Assembly: GCF_900155985.1 (NCBI RefSeq)
Contig: NZ_FTMA01000008.1
Location: 107,628 to 171,627 of the forward strand
DNA length: 64,000 nt
DNA from: Maribacter ulvicola
Lineage (GTDB): Bacteria; Bacteroidota; Bacteroidia; Flavobacteriales; Flavobacteriaceae
Direction: 5' to 3'
The notes under the pieces were generated by a model. It was given only the letters and a program-made list of their open reading frames with translations, did not search any database and was not told where the DNA came from. Positions 9,865-18,272 of the stretch are shown here, piece by piece. The stretch's first letter is position 1. Every line of letters begins with the position of its first letter. A program made the translations under genes and the position numbers.

Positions 9865-9889
9865 AACGACTAAAACCCATCTAGACAAA

Positions 9890-11449
9890 ATGAAAAATCT
9901 ATTTCTTTTATTTTTAATTGCTATGCCGTTTTTATCCTGTGAAGATGAAAAGAAGGTAAAGGAACCAAAAGCACAAAAACCAAATATTATTTACATTTTG
10001 GCAGATGATTTAGGATATGCTGAAATAGGTGCCTTTGGTCAAAAGAAAATTGAAACACCTAATATAGATGCTTTATCAAAAGAAGGCATGATTTTTACAC
10101 AGCATTACTCCAGTGCTCCCGTTTGCGCACCAGCCAGATATATGTTTTTGACCGGAAAGCATGCAGGAAATTCTTTTATACGCGGAAATGATGAGTGGAC
10201 TGACCGTGGTAATGTGTGGAATTATAAAGCCATGGCTAAAGATTCTACCTTAGAAGGGCAGCGGCCAGTTCCAAAAGGAACTAAGACCATTGCCAATTAT
10301 TTAAAAGAAGAAGGATATAAAACAGGTATAGTAGGCAAATGGGGACTGGGAGCTCCGCATACACATTCTGTCCCCAATGAAATGGGATTCGATTTTTTCT
10401 ACGGCTTCAATTGTCAACGACAAGCGCACACGTATTATCCTTTGCATTTGTACAAAAATAAAAACCGAGTGCATTTGGCTAATGATACGGTAGCTCCAAG
10501 TTCACCTTTTCCGAAAGGACTAGATCCCAACAAATCTGAAAATTATAAAGATTATACACTAACAGATTATGCGCCAGATTTAATTTTTAAAGAACTTACC
10601 GGCTTTGTTGAAGAGCATAAGAATAGTTCGTTTTTCTTGTATTGGGCAACTCCCATTCCACATGTGGCACTGCAGGCACCTCAACGTTGGGTTGATTATT
10701 ACAAAGAGAAATTTGGTCCTGAAAAACCTTATTTATCCGGTAATGGAAATGGCTATTTTTCACATCAGACTCCCCATGCCGCCTATGCTGCTATGGTTTC
10801 ATATTTTGATGAAAATATAGGTAAATTGGTGCAACAATTAAAAGATGAAGGAATTTATGACAATACGTTGATTGTGTTTACTTCGGATAACGGACCAAGT
10901 TTTGCCGGTGGTGCAGACCCAACATTCTTTGAAAGTGCGGAACCTTTTGAAAGTGAGTATGGAAAAGGAAAAGGATTTGTGTATGAAGGCGGTATTCGTG
11001 TACCTACGTTCTTTAGCTGGCCAGGAAAGATTGAACCAGGTTCAACAAGTGATCATGCATCTGCACATTATGATATGCTGGCTACTTTTGCCGATATGCT
11101 TGCATTTGAAATACCGAATACGGACGGAATTAGTTTTTTACCCACATTATTAGGAGAAGGGGAGCAAACCAAGCATGAGTTTATGTATTGGGAGTTTCCG
11201 GAATATGGTGGGCAAGTAGCTATTAGAATGGATGATTGGAAGGTAGTACGTCAACATTTAAAAGATGGTGAACAACCTACCTTAGAATTATATAATTTAA
11301 AGATTGACCCCACTGAGCAAAACAATATTGCAGATAGTCATCCTGATGTTTTAGAGCGGGCAGCTGTAATTTTTGAGCAGGAACATACAGAGCCTGAAAC
11401 TGAACGTTTTCGAATTCCTTTGTTAGAAAACGGGTTGTTAGCCAAATAG
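9890..11449 (+). CDS. Exported lipoprotein sulfatase
   Basis: The 519-residue protein belongs to the alkaline-phosphatase-like sulfatase family that removes sulfate from carbohydrates or similar esters. The signature CAPAR with C79, the residue converted to formylglycine, is followed by TGKH at 88-91; the N-terminal metal site NIIYILADDLGYAEIG (residues 32-47) and the later TSDNGP motif complete the active site. A lipoprotein signal peptide ends FLSC with C17, followed by acidic EDE, which in Bacteroidota can direct lipoproteins to the cell surface. A formylglycine-generating enzyme gene follows after 147 bp and is its likely activator. The substrate cannot be told; polysaccharide-degradation neighbours are absent. 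Confidence 0.92.
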   Translation: MKNLFLLFLIAMPFLSCEDEKKVKEPKAQKPNIIYILADDLGYAEIGAFGQKKIETPNIDALSKEGMIFTQHYSSAPVCAPARYMFLTGKHAGNSFIRGNDEWTDRGNVWNYKAMAKDSTLEGQRPVPKGTKTIANYLKEEGYKTGIVGKWGLGAPHTHSVPNEMGFDFFYGFNCQRQAHTYYPLHLYKNKNRVHLANDTVAPSSPFPKGLDPNKSENYKDYTLTDYAPDLIFKELTGFVEEHKNSSFFLYWATPIPHVALQAPQRWVDYYKEKFGPEKPYLSGNGNGYFSHQTPHAAYAAMVSYFDENIGKLVQQLKDEGIYDNTLIVFTSDNGPSFAGGADPTFFESAEPFESEYGKGKGFVYEGGIRVPTFFSWPGKIEPGSTSDHASAHYDMLATFADMLAFEIPNTDGISFLPTLLGEGEQTKHEFMYWEFPEYGGQVAIRMDDWKVVRQHLKDGEQPTLELYNLKIDPTEQNNIADSHPDVLERAAVIFEQEHTEPETERFRIPLLENGLLAK

Positions 11450-11596
11450 GATAATCTTACTTTGAACCATACATATTTTGTACTATAACATGATGTTTTA
11501 CAAACTAAAAACTTTTCTTTTAAAACATACCTATTTCTATTCGTTAAAATCGGGATATTAGGCTGAAATTTAAAACGGAGAAAGTATATTTAGAGT

Positions 11597-12733
11597 ATGA
11601 ATAAGAGCGTACAATTTTTAGGGTTAGGAGTATTAATATTGGGATTTGTAAACTGTAAGTCAGAATCTAAAGAAAACAAATTTCAAGATAAGGTAACAGA
11701 GAATATTGAGCAGAAAATACAGGTAGTTGAGCATACTGTTTTAAGTGAAAAACCAGAAGAAGTTACCACTCCAGAGGGTATGGTTTGGGTTCCCGGAGCC
11801 ACTTTCAAGCAAGGTGCCGTTGACAGCGATAATACAGCTATGAATCATGAAAAACCAGCAATTGAGGTTGTGGTCGACGGATTTTTTATGGATGCTACAG
11901 AGGTCACCAATGTCCAATTTGCGGCATTTGTAAAAGCAACGGGTTATGTTACGGTAGCTGAAAAGGGTATTGATTGGGAAGAACTTAAAAAGCAAGTACC
12001 TGTTGGTACAGAAAAACCTCACGATTCTATATTACAACCTGGTTCACTGACTTTCAAAAAAGCAAAATCGTCGGTACCTAATTTATATGATTTCTCGCAA
12101 TGGTGGAACTGGACCATCGGTGCAGATTGGAAACACCCTAACGGTCCAAAAAGCAGCATAAAGGGAAAAGGTAATTACCCTGTGGTGCAAGTGTCTTATG
12201 AAGATGCATTGGCATACTGTCAATGGGCAAATAGACGTCTGCCAACAGAGGCTGAGTGGGAACTTGCATCTAGAGCAGGTTCATTTGGTACTATATATAA
12301 TTGGGGAGACGACGCATCGGTCTTAAAGCAAAAAGCCAATACTTGGGAAGGTGAGTTTCCGGTAGAGAATACAATGGCAGACGGTTTTGAATTACGAGCT
12401 CCGGTAAAATCATATCCGCCAAATGCTTACGGTCTATATGATATGGCTGGTAATGTTTGGGAATGGACAAGTGATTGGTACAATACCAATTACTACAAAG
12501 AAACAAAGGCTAAAAATATGGTACTGGTAAACCCTAAGGGTGCAGAAAGTCCGTTTACGCCAAACAATCCATTAGCAAAAGAACGTGTAATAAAAGGCGG
12601 TTCCTTTTTGTGTAGCCAATCGTATTGCGCTAGTTACCGCGTATCTGCAAGAATGGGCTCTAGCATGGATTCTTCCTTGGAACACACTGGTTTTAGAACA
12701 GTTGCAACCGTTAAGATGTTAAAAGAAGAGTAA
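11597..12733 (+). CDS. Formylglycine-generating enzyme (SUMF1/FGE family), exported
   Basis: The 378-residue protein has the FGE-sulfatase domain from about residue 58, starting GMVWVPGATFKQG, with the core motifs RRLPTEAEWE (213-222), YDMAGNVWEW (281-290) and KGGSFLCSQSYC. C339 and C344 have the spacing and context of the two active-site cysteines of true FGEs, and the C-terminal GFR is present, so this is probably an enzyme rather than a degenerate family member. It oxidises the sulfatase cysteine to formylglycine. A hydrophobic leader ending VNC (C20) suggests a lipoprotein, meaning that it would act outside the cytoplasm. It follows the sulfatase by 147 bp on the same strand. Confidence 0.9.
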   Translation: MNKSVQFLGLGVLILGFVNCKSESKENKFQDKVTENIEQKIQVVEHTVLSEKPEEVTTPEGMVWVPGATFKQGAVDSDNTAMNHEKPAIEVVVDGFFMDATEVTNVQFAAFVKATGYVTVAEKGIDWEELKKQVPVGTEKPHDSILQPGSLTFKKAKSSVPNLYDFSQWWNWTIGADWKHPNGPKSSIKGKGNYPVVQVSYEDALAYCQWANRRLPTEAEWELASRAGSFGTIYNWGDDASVLKQKANTWEGEFPVENTMADGFELRAPVKSYPPNAYGLYDMAGNVWEWTSDWYNTNYYKETKAKNMVLVNPKGAESPFTPNNPLAKERVIKGGSFLCSQSYCASYRVSARMGSSMDSSLEHTGFRTVATVKMLKEE

Positions 12734-12742
12734 AGAATTCTA

Positions 12743-13438
12743 CTATTCAAAACAATTTAAAAGACGATCTAATTCCACTATTTTTGCTCTACTAATGGGT
12801 ATTTTCTTATTCTTGATCTCTATGAACTCGTGGTTGTAGCGTTCTACCATTTTCAGGTTAATAATATAAGATTTATGAATTCTTATAAATTTTTTTGCTT
12901 CAAGTCTATTGTTAAAACCATTCATGGTTGATAGAATTACATAATTGCGGTCTTCGGTCACCACTTTTACATAATCACCTAAAGCTTCAACATATAATAT
13001 GCCGTGTACATTAAGCTCGATCTGCTTAAGGTTGTGTTTTACTAGCAATCTACTTTCCGGTAGTTTCTTCTTTATAGACCGTAACTTTTCAATTGCTTTG
13101 CTAATAGCAGCATCTAATCTCGCAGTACTATATGGTTTTAGCAGAAAGTCCGTGACGTTAAATTCAAAAGCGTCAAGGGCGTATTTCTGATTTTGGCTAG
13201 TAATAATTACTTGCGGGGTTATGGTTAAACCTTTTAAAAATTCAAAGCCGTTCATTATTGGCATTTCTATATCAAGAAATAAGAAATCTATCTTCAGGTT
13301 ATTTACATGCGCCAAACTTTCAGTAGTAGCGCTAGAAGAATGTAATAGCTTTAAGCTTTTATTTTTATCTATAATTTGTTCTAGAAGCTTCCTTTGTGTG
13401 TTAGAGTCTTCTATAATAGCACATTTAAAAGTCTTCAT
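12743..13438 (-). CDS. LytTR-family response regulator
   Basis: The 231-residue protein has an N-terminal receiver domain (1-120) with acidic E10/D11, phosphoacceptor D56 in FLDIEMP and K101 in LLKPY, followed by a LytTR DNA-binding domain (about 130-230) with the typical YVEALGDYVKV and KFIRIHKSYIINL segments. It converges on the FGE gene, ending 9 nt from it. No kinase gene adjoins it; it is an orphan regulator in this window, and its partner may lie elsewhere. Confidence 0.92.
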   Translation of the reverse strand: MKTFKCAIIEDSNTQRKLLEQIIDKNKSLKLLHSSSATTESLAHVNNLKIDFLFLDIEMPIMNGFEFLKGLTITPQVIITSQNQKYALDAFEFNVTDFLLKPYSTARLDAAISKAIEKLRSIKKKLPESRLLVKHNLKQIELNVHGILYVEALGDYVKVVTEDRNYVILSTMNGFNNRLEAKKFIRIHKSYIINLKMVERYNHEFIEIKNKKIPISRAKIVELDRLLNCFE

Positions 13439-13659
13439 TCAATATTCATATAAGTTCAATTATACATACGTAAAGAATGGGGGAAAGTTCATTTTTCTCT
13501 AATTTAAGATAAACTCAAAGTTAGAAAAACAGGTGAAAAATAGTAAATAGTTATCTTCATTACTAATTATCGTATAAAAACTTTTGATAACTATATTGTA
13601 AGTTTTTGACTCAAAAACCTACATTTGCTATAGAGAATTTAAAAGAACCACTTGATATT

Positions 13660-14637
13660 ATGTCTGATAAAATAGAACGTGTTAAAACATTGATTATAGG
13701 ATCTGGCCCTGCAGGTTATACAGCGGCAATATATGCTGCCCGTGCAGATTTAAAACCTGTTATGTATACTGGTATGGAGCCTGGAGGTCAATTGACTACT
13801 ACAACTGAAGTAGATAATTTTCCAGGATATCCAGAGGGTATTGATGGTCCTACGATGATGGTCCAATTACAACAACAAGCTGAACGTTTTGGAACCGAAG
13901 TTAGAATTGGTATGATTACCTCAGTTGAATTTTCAAAAGAAAAAGGCGGTATTCATAAAGTAATCGCAGATAATGATAAGCAAATAGAAGCTGAAACGAT
14001 TATTATTTCTACAGGTGCATCTGCTAAATATTTGAATATACCTAGTGAGCAACGTTTACGTGGTGGTGGAGTTTCTGCCTGTGCCGTTTGTGATGGTTTT
14101 TTCTATAAGGGACAAGATGTAGCAATTGTTGGTGCAGGTGATACTGCGGCAGAAGAGGCATCTTATTTAGCTAACATTTGTAACAAAGTAACTATGTTGG
14201 TGCGTAGAGATGAAATGAGGGCTTCTAAAGCAATGCAACATAGGGTTCATAGCATTAAGAATATTGATGTACGTTACAATACCGAAGTTGATGAAGTTTT
14301 AGGTGACCAGGTTGTTGAAGGTTTACGTATGGTAAATAACCAAACAGGAGAGAAAGAAGAAATTGCGATCACTGGTATATTTATCGCAATAGGGCACAAA
14401 CCAAATACTGACATATTCAAGGGACAATTAGATATGGATGAAACGGGTTACCTGATTACACAAGGTAAGTCTACCAAAACTAATTTACCAGGAGTATTCG
14501 CTAGTGGAGATGCTCAAGATAAAGAGTATAGACAAGCGGTTACAGCGGCAGGATCGGGTTGTATGGCAGCCTTGGATGCAGAACGTTATTTGGCATCTAT
14601 TGGCTCTGTTGAAGAAGCAGTGGCAGATAAATACTAG
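13660..14637 (+). CDS. trxB: Thioredoxin reductase
   Basis: The protein reduces thioredoxin with NADPH through FAD and a redox-active disulfide. It has the N-terminal FAD motif GSGPAGYTAAIYAA, the CAVC disulfide (C141, C144), the NADPH-binding VGAGDTAAEEA, and the C-terminal FASGDAQD motif of FAD binding. The frame is open upstream to a TTG at 13606, but the ATG at 13660 gives MSDKIERVKTLIIG, a normal N-terminus, and 325 residues, the usual length. A strong terminator follows. Confidence 0.95.
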   Translation: MSDKIERVKTLIIGSGPAGYTAAIYAARADLKPVMYTGMEPGGQLTTTTEVDNFPGYPEGIDGPTMMVQLQQQAERFGTEVRIGMITSVEFSKEKGGIHKVIADNDKQIEAETIIISTGASAKYLNIPSEQRLRGGGVSACAVCDGFFYKGQDVAIVGAGDTAAEEASYLANICNKVTMLVRRDEMRASKAMQHRVHSIKNIDVRYNTEVDEVLGDQVVEGLRMVNNQTGEKEEIAITGIFIAIGHKPNTDIFKGQLDMDETGYLITQGKSTKTNLPGVFASGDAQDKEYRQAVTAAGSGCMAALDAERYLASIGSVEEAVADKY

Positions 14638-14656
14638 TACGCACATAAAGTATATT

Positions 14657-14690
14657 AAAGAGCCCAATCATTAGAATGGGCTCTTTTTTT
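14657..14690. terminator. Bidirectional terminator between trxB and a convergent gene
   Basis: AAAGAGCCCA at 14657-14666 pairs with TGGGCTCTTT at 14677-14686, followed by more T. It serves trxB on the plus strand and could also serve the minus-strand gene ending at 14706. Confidence 0.9.
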
Positions 14691-14705
14691 ATTCCATTTA
14701 TTCAG

Positions 14706-15152
14706 TTAATCTATTCTAATATAGTTTTCAGAGAAGGTTCTATTGCCTTCTTCATCTAAGCTTATTTGACTGAATTTGTCTTCGCCTAGCTGAAGTTCAA
14801 AAGTAAATATACGCATGGTGTCCATAGCCTGAATCATTTCATTATCTCCGTATTCTAATGTTTCCATTAATTGGTCGTCTATAATCTTATATGTTCCATA
14901 GCCAAACCTGCCAACTTTATCAACAGGTACGTATCTGGTCCACATGATTTTCCCATTATAATACATTTTAACCTGTCTATACCCATCTGCTGTAGGTACG
15001 GTGTCAATAACTTGTTGTCCGTCATAATTATAAAAACTCTCTAGCTCCCAAGTACCTTGTATGGTATGCATGTAGTCTTCATTAATAGAATTTGTAGCGG
15101 CTGCTGAAACCAATAAGAGCATCAACAATACCAAACCTATAATTTTTTTCAT
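14706..15152 (-). CDS. Secreted lipocalin-like hypothetical protein
   Basis: The 148-residue protein starts with a clear signal peptide (1-20, ending VSAAA) and continues with GTWELESFYNYDG, a phrase typical of lipocalin-like and related eight-stranded beta-barrel proteins of Bacteroidota. The rest is rich in alternating polar and hydrophobic residues, consistent with beta structure. A periplasmic or outer-membrane-associated binding role is possible but not shown. It converges with trxB and shares its terminator. Confidence 0.7.
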   Translation of the reverse strand: MKKIIGLVLLMLLLVSAAATNSINEDYMHTIQGTWELESFYNYDGQQVIDTVPTADGYRQVKMYYNGKIMWTRYVPVDKVGRFGYGTYKIIDDQLMETLEYGDNEMIQAMDTMRIFTFELQLGEDKFSQISLDEEGNRTFSENYIRID

Positions 15153-15283
15153 AGTGATAAGGTTTTAGTTAATAAAAGAGTGAAATGTGTACTAAAAAGA
15201 TACGAAATAAATATCAGAATTTAACAAAAAAAGCATCAATAAATGTAAATAACACTGTGAAAATCAAATCATTGCACTAGTGC

Positions 15284-16324
15284 CTAGATGTTTGGTCTGT
15301 ATGAGTTAAGAATGTTGCAAAGGCTTAGGATATCCTGGTTTGTGTGTGAAGCACTTAAAACAATACGACTCATTAAGGCATCATTTTCTGTTGGATACCT
15401 AAAATTGGTAACTAGTACATCATTTTTTTGTAGAAAATTGGCAAGCGATTCATTTTGAAAATTAAAGGTAGGATGCCCTTCCACATATACAAAAAGTGAG
15501 GTATTGGATAATTTTGATAAAAAGAACTCGGTATTTTTATGCAATTGGTTTCTTTTACTATTGATAAGTTCTTGAGCGTCTTTTAAGGTTGCTAAAGAAG
15601 CAGGTGTAGCTGGACTGGCACCGCCAAAAAATGAGGTTTGTTTTAGTAGGTGGAGCCTCCCTGTATTTCCAAATATAGCTCCGGCTTGTATACCAAATCC
15701 TTTTCCCAGGGAACATGAAACCAGTAGTTCTTTTGGTGCCAATGATTGTAAAATGCCAAAACTGCCACCGCCATTTTTTCCTGTAATTCCTATTCCATGA
15801 GAATCATCTACGACTAGAATTATATCTTTCAGTGGTAGATTTTTAAGGAAGTTGTACTGCGGATAGTTATCTCCATGAAAATCGATACTATCTAAAAAAA
15901 GCACCGGTATTTTGTCTGTATTGGTCTCAAGGGCATTTTTAAGCTCGCTCCAATTTTGAAAAACTTGTTGCTGGTTTCTATATAATGCAGAATGGGTATT
16001 TGGAGCATAAAATAATTGATAGTCTGTATTACTGAAGTAATCACATACCAATTGCCCGGCTAAATAGCCAGATGACATTGTAATACAGCTTTCGCTACCC
16101 GTTAGTTTTGCCAGGTGGGCGTCTACTTCGTCAAAAATGGATATTTTAATATTAGACTTACGGGAGGCACTGTAAGCCGTGCCATATTTTTTGATGTTTT
16201 TAATGAACAGCGATTGAAAATCAGCATCGGTCTGTAATCCTAAATAGGAGGTGCCGCCAAAGTATAGGTATTCTTTACCTTTAATGACAATAGTTCTATC
16301 AGGAAATTCATTAATCGTAAACAT
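15284..16324 (-). CDS. BioF/KBL-like PLP-dependent aminotransferase-fold enzyme
   Basis: The 346-residue protein is a fold-type I PLP enzyme of the 2-amino-3-ketobutyrate CoA ligase / 8-amino-7-oxononanoate synthase group. Visible are GGTSYLGL near the start (23-30), the cofactor-binding VVDDSHGIG (171-179) and the Schiff-base lysine K208 in SCSLGKGFG. It is about 40 residues shorter than typical BioF. Its ATG overlaps the stop of the upstream dipeptide epimerase by one base (TAATG arrangement), so the two are translationally coupled. This pairing suggests amino acid or peptidoglycan-peptide metabolism rather than biotin synthesis; the substrate is unknown. Confidence 0.85.
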   Translation of the reverse strand: MFTINEFPDRTIVIKGKEYLYFGGTSYLGLQTDADFQSLFIKNIKKYGTAYSASRKSNIKISIFDEVDAHLAKLTGSESCITMSSGYLAGQLVCDYFSNTDYQLFYAPNTHSALYRNQQQVFQNWSELKNALETNTDKIPVLFLDSIDFHGDNYPQYNFLKNLPLKDIILVVDDSHGIGITGKNGGGSFGILQSLAPKELLVSCSLGKGFGIQAGAIFGNTGRLHLLKQTSFFGGASPATPASLATLKDAQELINSKRNQLHKNTEFFLSKLSNTSLFVYVEGHPTFNFQNESLANFLQKNDVLVTNFRYPTENDALMSRIVLSASHTNQDILSLCNILNSYRPNI

Positions 16325-17337
16325 TAATCTAACAATTGAACACCGCTACCGGCAAGTTTAGGGAAAATTACTTTTCCGTCAGGTTCAATATGAACACCCG
16401 TTGCAATATCACTTTTCAATAACAAAGCTCCGTCCATATCCACATAATCTAACTGTGGAATTAATTGCGCTATTGCAGAAATACCAACGGTAGATTCGGT
16501 CATACAACCCACCATAACGCTAATGCCTAATTCTTTAGCCTTTTTTATCATACGTAGGGCAGGGGTTAGTCCGCCACACTTGGTCAACTTGATATTTACA
16601 CCACTAAAATGTAGCGCACATTTTTCTACATCACTTGCTACAATACAACTTTCGTCTGCAATTACGGGTAACACGCTATGGTGCATTACTTCTTCCATAC
16701 CAAACCAGTCATCAGCTTTCAAAGGTTGCTCTAAGAACTGTACCCCCAATTCTTTTAAAAGAGGCGCGTTAATTATAGTTTCTTCTGCTGTCCAAGCACA
16801 ATTGGCATCTATTCTAAAAATAGCATTGGTATGTTTTCTTAATTCACGAACAATAGCGACATCATTGCTAGTACCTAATTTAATTTTATAGATAGGCCAT
16901 GGCATTTCTTGCATTTTAGCCAACATAACATCAATAGGTGCAATACCGATGGTGTAGTTTGAAATAGGATATTTTTCTATGCTTGTACCCCAAATTTCGT
17001 ATAACGGTTTCCCTAGTAATTTTCCATATAGGTCATGAGCCGCCAAGTCTAAGGCACAAATGGCAAAATTTGACAAACCTTTATTTACTAAAAAGGTATG
17101 AAAGATTTCAGGCTTAGTGAATTCATACGCTTCAATTTCAGAAGAAATGGCGTTGATTTCATCCATCATGCTCTGTGTAGTAATTTTGTAATACGGATTA
17201 GAGGTTGCCTCTCCGTACCCGGTTTTTCCATTTAAAGATAAAGATGCGATCATAGTATCTTGAAAATCATGAGATTCTCTGGAGATACTGAAGGTGTGTT
17301 TTAATGGTAATGTATATTTCTTAAGGTGTACTTGCAT
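16324..17337 (-). CDS. L-Ala-D/L-Glu-type dipeptide epimerase (enolase superfamily)
   Basis: The 337-residue protein has the enolase-superfamily barrel with the catalytic pair KIK (K151, K153), metal ligands D177 in RIDANCAW, E203 in LEQPL and D228 in ADESC, the second-base lysine K250 in NIKLTKCGG, and the late DMDGALLL motif, the pattern of dipeptide epimerases. Such enzymes invert the Glu centre of L-Ala-D-Glu released from murein, allowing its recycling; other dipeptide specificities exist in the family. It is followed by the BioF-like gene with a one-base overlap. Confidence 0.88.
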   Translation of the reverse strand: MQVHLKKYTLPLKHTFSISRESHDFQDTMIASLSLNGKTGYGEATSNPYYKITTQSMMDEINAISSEIEAYEFTKPEIFHTFLVNKGLSNFAICALDLAAHDLYGKLLGKPLYEIWGTSIEKYPISNYTIGIAPIDVMLAKMQEMPWPIYKIKLGTSNDVAIVRELRKHTNAIFRIDANCAWTAEETIINAPLLKELGVQFLEQPLKADDWFGMEEVMHHSVLPVIADESCIVASDVEKCALHFSGVNIKLTKCGGLTPALRMIKKAKELGISVMVGCMTESTVGISAIAQLIPQLDYVDMDGALLLKSDIATGVHIEPDGKVIFPKLAGSGVQLLD

Positions 17338-17374
17338 ACCACTAATATACAGATAAGGAAAGGACTAAAAAATG

Positions 17375-17402
17375 AAAACCCACTGATAATTCAGTGGGTT
17401 TT
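17375..17402 (-). terminator. Terminator downstream of the GIN-domain gene
   Basis: AAAACCCACTGA at 17375-17386 pairs perfectly over 12 bp with TCAGTGGGTTTT at 17391-17402 around a 4-nt loop. On the minus strand it is followed by a T-rich run, as expected for the end of the 21.1-17.4 kb transcription unit. Confidence 0.88.
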
Positions 17403-17427
17403 AAAGTTGAATTGATTGATGAATAAA

Positions 17428-18159
17428 TTAGTATTTATGAACGCTACCAGAAACTGATTTGTTCTTTTGAACGGAGGGGTCGCCAATGTAAGAAATATTA
17501 CCTCCGCTAGAAGCTTCGGCCGTTAAATTATCTGTAACATCTATACTAATATTTGCACCGCTACTAGCATCTGCGGTAGCTACTAAAGTAGAGAGGTCTT
17601 TGGCTCTAATATTTGCACCACTACTAGCATCTACGTACACTTCTTTAGCTGTACCTTCTAATGAGATATTTGCACCGCTGCTGGCATCTATATCCATATT
17701 GGTTACCAATACATTTGCATTAATTATGGCACCACTACTAGCGTCTACTTCTAACTTATCTGACTGAATTTTATTTTCGGTAGTTAAGTGAGACCCGCTA
17801 GATGCAGACAATGACGCTATATTGGGCATGGTTACGTATACTTTTTTGGTTGCTCTGGCAATATTCTCTATACTGTGGATTCTTAATTTTCCGTTTTTAA
17901 TATCAGTACCTATTAAGTCAATGATATTTTCATCTGCCTCTACTGCAATGTCAAAATCAGCACCCTGGGTAATAAATACTTCTAAACCTTCAGAGCTGGA
18001 AACTTCCGTAAACTTACCGGTAATTTCTCTAGTTTCTTCAACAACCACGCCGTTGCCTTTTTCGCCAGATCCAAAATCGCCAAAGTTAATGTCAAAGCCA
18101 CAAGATGAAAGTAATAAGGTCAAAACGAGTGCTACTGTTATTCTTACTAATGTTGTCAT
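17428..18159 (-). CDS. GIN-domain (DUF2807) lipoprotein
   Basis: The 243-residue protein has a lipoprotein signal ending LLSSC (C20) and a putative auto-transporter adhesin head GIN domain, a right-handed beta solenoid. It contains a periodic phrase DASSGANI repeated four times or more between about residues 135 and 225 (also VDASSGAI, ADASSGANI, EASSGGNI), the internal rungs of the solenoid. In Bacteroidota such genes commonly sit next to PspC-domain genes, as here. It is the last gene of the DUF4870-PadR-PspC-GIN run. A cell-envelope role is likely but its ligand is not known. Confidence 0.88.
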   Translation of the reverse strand: MTTLVRITVALVLTLLLSSCGFDINFGDFGSGEKGNGVVVEETREITGKFTEVSSSEGLEVFITQGADFDIAVEADENIIDLIGTDIKNGKLRIHSIENIARATKKVYVTMPNIASLSASSGSHLTTENKIQSDKLEVDASSGAIINANVLVTNMDIDASSGANISLEGTAKEVYVDASSGANIRAKDLSTLVATADASSGANISIDVTDNLTAEASSGGNISYIGDPSVQKNKSVSGSVHKY

Positions 18160-18272
18160 GATTATCTGTTTTTTGATTGATTAAAATGTTATGATGATGT
18201 AAAGATGATTGTTTTCTGATTTTTCTTGGATTATTATATACCGAATTGTCAATTTAGAGGTATGAACTGTAT

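Larger units (their letters stand above)
8365..9889. other. 1.5 kb gene-poor region with decayed coding fragments
   Basis: No intact gene is supported in this stretch. It holds a minus-strand set of broken frames (8657-8996), a plus-strand fragment (9377-9541), a possible 53-codon frame (9648-9809) and a promoter-like site before the sulfatase; each is listed separately. The only longer open frame, on the plus strand at 8685-8924, has an improbable composition rich in F, I, L and C, and lies over the minus-strand remnant. The remaining sequence shows nothing recognisable. Confidence 0.6.

Noticed and set aside
11585..11597. Promoter TATATTTA right before the FGE gene
   Set aside because: It would put the transcription start at or after the ATG; co-transcription with the sulfatase gene is simpler.
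16523..16891. 122-residue plus-strand frame inside the dipeptide epimerase
   Set aside because: It is antisense to a well-supported enzyme gene with all catalytic residues, and its sequence is a shadow of that gene.
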